Below, piece after piece: positions 61,856 through 64,000 of a stretch of 64,000 nucleotides of DNA; the first letter of the stretch is position 1, and each line of letters starts with the position of its first letter. The stretch is from Vicugna pacos (taxonomy: Eukaryota; Chordata; Mammalia; Artiodactyla; Camelidae). The notes below the pieces were generated by a model. It was not told the origin of the DNA. It was given only the letters and a program-made list of their open reading frames with translations, and made no database searches. A program made the translations under genes and the position numbers. Where the stretch lies: NCBI RefSeq assembly GCF_048564905.1, contig NC_132995.1, positions 3,050,501 to 3,114,500 on the forward strand, written 5' to 3'.

Positions 61856-62001
61856 CTAGGGATTGTGCACAGAGAGGCCACTGAGGTCAGAGCAGATCAG
61901 AATCCCCCCACAGTCCTGGATGTCCACCCAGGGCACCCGCCTCCCTTTCCAGGACGTGACCCTCGGAGCCCAGCCCCGTAGCTGAGAATTTCTCTGCTCA
62001 C

Positions 62002-62052
62002 CACTTATGCGGTCTGACGTGTTTTGTGATGGGTGGGTGGTGTCAGCTGCTC
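62002..62052 (-). CDS. LILR stem exon (second copy)
   Basis: 51 bp, AADTTHPSQNTSD then RIS, between TTCTCAG and GTGAGC; open and in phase with the membrane exon. Confidence 0.58.
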
Positions 62053-62208
62053 CTGAGAATCACACAGTGGGGGTGAGTGAGGGGTCGGGGAGACACAGCC
62101 CTTGTCCTGGGGTCTGTGTTGTCGGTGCCCCCAGTTCTCACAGCACAGCTGTCACACGGCCCTGTGACGCGCCCTGTCTCTGCCCGGCCAGGCTCCCTCT
62201 GTGCTCCT

Positions 62209-63190
62209 GGACTTTTCATCCATTTATCCTTTTATTAAATTATTCTTCATGCAGTTAGATATAGTAGAGTGAGACATACACACACTCATGCAAATATCTA
62301 TTTTCTACAAGTGGTGTAACAGCAACAGGTACTGAAAGGCTTATTCCTGCCTTCTCGGGGGGTGAAATACATGGGAGACCACAACCAACGTGGCAACATA
62401 CGAGACGGAAGATACAGAGTTTTGGACAAATATCTGTAAATGTTGAAGTGGAGGAATAAGTGTGGTGTTTCTACATGAGGTATATATTTACCTGTAGATA
62501 AAAGATACATATTTACATACATTTTATTAAAATATGTTACATTGTATATATTACATCCAACACATAAGTACACATGTATCCATGAAACGCTGAAGTTACA
62601 CGTCAACCTGTGCATCTGTATTACGCTCTGGACCCATGTGTAGACTGCATACGTGTGCGTGTCTCTATATGGGCAGACACGCAGGTGAGACAGGGAGGAA
62701 AGCAGTGCGTACACAGCTGGGCGGGTCAATTCCTTGAAATAAGCAGGTGGTAAGGAGGCAGGTCTCCAGAAAGGTCTCAGTCTGCTCTTCAATAAGGAAC
62801 AGGCCACGCCTGTGGGCTTAGAGAGGGGGCAGAGGCGAAGGGGGCTGACATTCGGCACTGAGCGCATTTGAGACACAACAGGGTCTACAGGACACAGGAG
62901 GGAGGCCCCCGTCATCGCCTTTCTCTCTCTTTTTGCACAGATTTGTGTATTTATATCCGCAAGCATTGCCGAAAAGTTCTCAAAACAGGAGAGAGCAGTA
63001 AAAGTGCACGCACGGAGCAGAGCAGACAGGAGTGCACACACACGTGCTGTGCCGTCCCCCCCGCGCCCCCCCAGCGGCCCTGCCCGGGCCCTGCTGAGTC
63101 TCCGTGCACTCGGAGCTGCAGGAAGGCCCCCGGGCGAGCGCAGGAGGGCCGTGCAGAGCAGAGCCCGCACACGGGACGCTTCTCTATAGG
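62209..63190. other. Replacement segment inside the second LILR
   Basis: Sequence without similarity to the intact LILR starts abruptly at about 62209, where 29876 onward continues differently. First part AT-rich, last part CpG-rich. Not identified. Confidence 0.45.
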
Positions 63191-63229
63191 CCGGTGTCCG
63201 GGGAGCTGGGACCCCAGAGGCTCGGGCTC

Positions 63230-63498
63230 TGAGATGGAGTCGTGGGCAGGGGGGCTGTGTCCCCCGTAGCCTCTGTGCTGGCCCCGTGGAGGCCACTCAC
63301 CTGGCCCGGGGTGGGGGTCGGCCTGAGAGAGCCCAGCCTGGGGCTGCCGGGCGGGAAGCTGGGGGAGGGCCTGACCCCCGGCCTTGAACAAAGCGTATCT
63401 TTTGTAGCCAACATCAGAGCGACACTGGAAGATCAGGCTCTGTCCAGAGATCACTAGAGATCCCTGTGGGGTGAGGAGAGAGGGCTTCCCAGACACAC
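63230..63498 (-). pseudogene. Degraded LILR D3-like exon
   Basis: Acceptor CCCCCAG, then [15 protein letters not shown] and LIFQC as in the D3 exon at 30811-31107; later parts lose the frame and the domain end is not found. The upstream intron also matches that of the intact gene. Confidence 0.7.
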
Positions 63499-63579
63499 CT
63501 GGGGGAAAGACCAGCCCTGGATTGTAGGGGCTGGTCCCTCCCATAAAGCCTCTCCTCCCATCCTGGCCCCCAGGTCTCA

Positions 63580-64000
<421 letters not shown>

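Overview
The window is mammalian genomic DNA and almost certainly camelid (camel, alpaca or llama). Seven copies of a tRNA-derived SINE with the tract 'ggaggtactggggattgaa' match the camelid-specific Vic-1 family as I know it. The rest of the interspersed background is L1, MIR, MaLR and ERV debris. Locus content is that of the leukocyte receptor complex (LRC): KIR and LILR immunoglobulin-superfamily genes, all on the minus strand. Most open frames are chance frames; the genes were built from Ig-domain homology plus splice sites and phase.

Layout from left to right. (1) 563-9460: a complete nine-exon KIR with three Ig domains. Exon lengths are 34/36/285/306/300/42/96/53/147 bp, phases join without a break, and the product is 432 aa. 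It has no charged residue in the membrane segment and carries an ITIM-bearing tail, so it looks inhibitory, but the first Ig cysteine of D2 and the +3 residue of the first ITIM are altered. (2) 14076 to about 22100: a second KIR, clearly a pseudogene. Its D1-D2 intron holds a CpG-rich block that looks like a housekeeping or KRAB-ZNF type promoter. (3) About 23650-28400: two L1 fragments arranged head to head, more L1 debris, and a solitary LTR. (4) 29384-32450: a complete eight-exon, four-Ig-domain activating LILR (LILRA type, 481 aa) with an arginine in the membrane segment and a short tail. (5) 33140-39620: L1s, an ERV fossil (LTR and env part) broken up by a SINE and an L1, a hAT-type DNA transposon, and a plus-strand Ala/Pro-rich open exon-like segment of unknown nature. 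(6) 44139-45699: a PRD-class K50 homeobox gene (216 aa) of the CRX-derived ETCHbox group (TPRX/DPRX/LEUTX/ARGFX type). (7) 52686-52983: an orphan, broken LILR-like Ig exon, followed by a ferritin light chain processed pseudogene. (8) 61719 to beyond 64000: the 3' part of a second LILR gene whose membrane and stem exons nearly duplicate those of the gene at 29-32 kb, but whose middle is scrambled.

The KIR (ITIM, inhibitory type) and the LILRA (FcR-gamma-coupled, activating type) are the usual paired receptors of NK and myeloid cells. The homeobox gene is not an immune gene; genes of this group act in cleavage-stage embryos, and human DPRX lies near the LRC. I found no evidence for a wholly new system. 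The most unusual points are the altered KIR signalling and fold residues, the orphan CpG promoter inside a KIR pseudogene, the LILR conversion tract and domain shuffle, and the embryonic-type homeobox gene lying between LILR genes.
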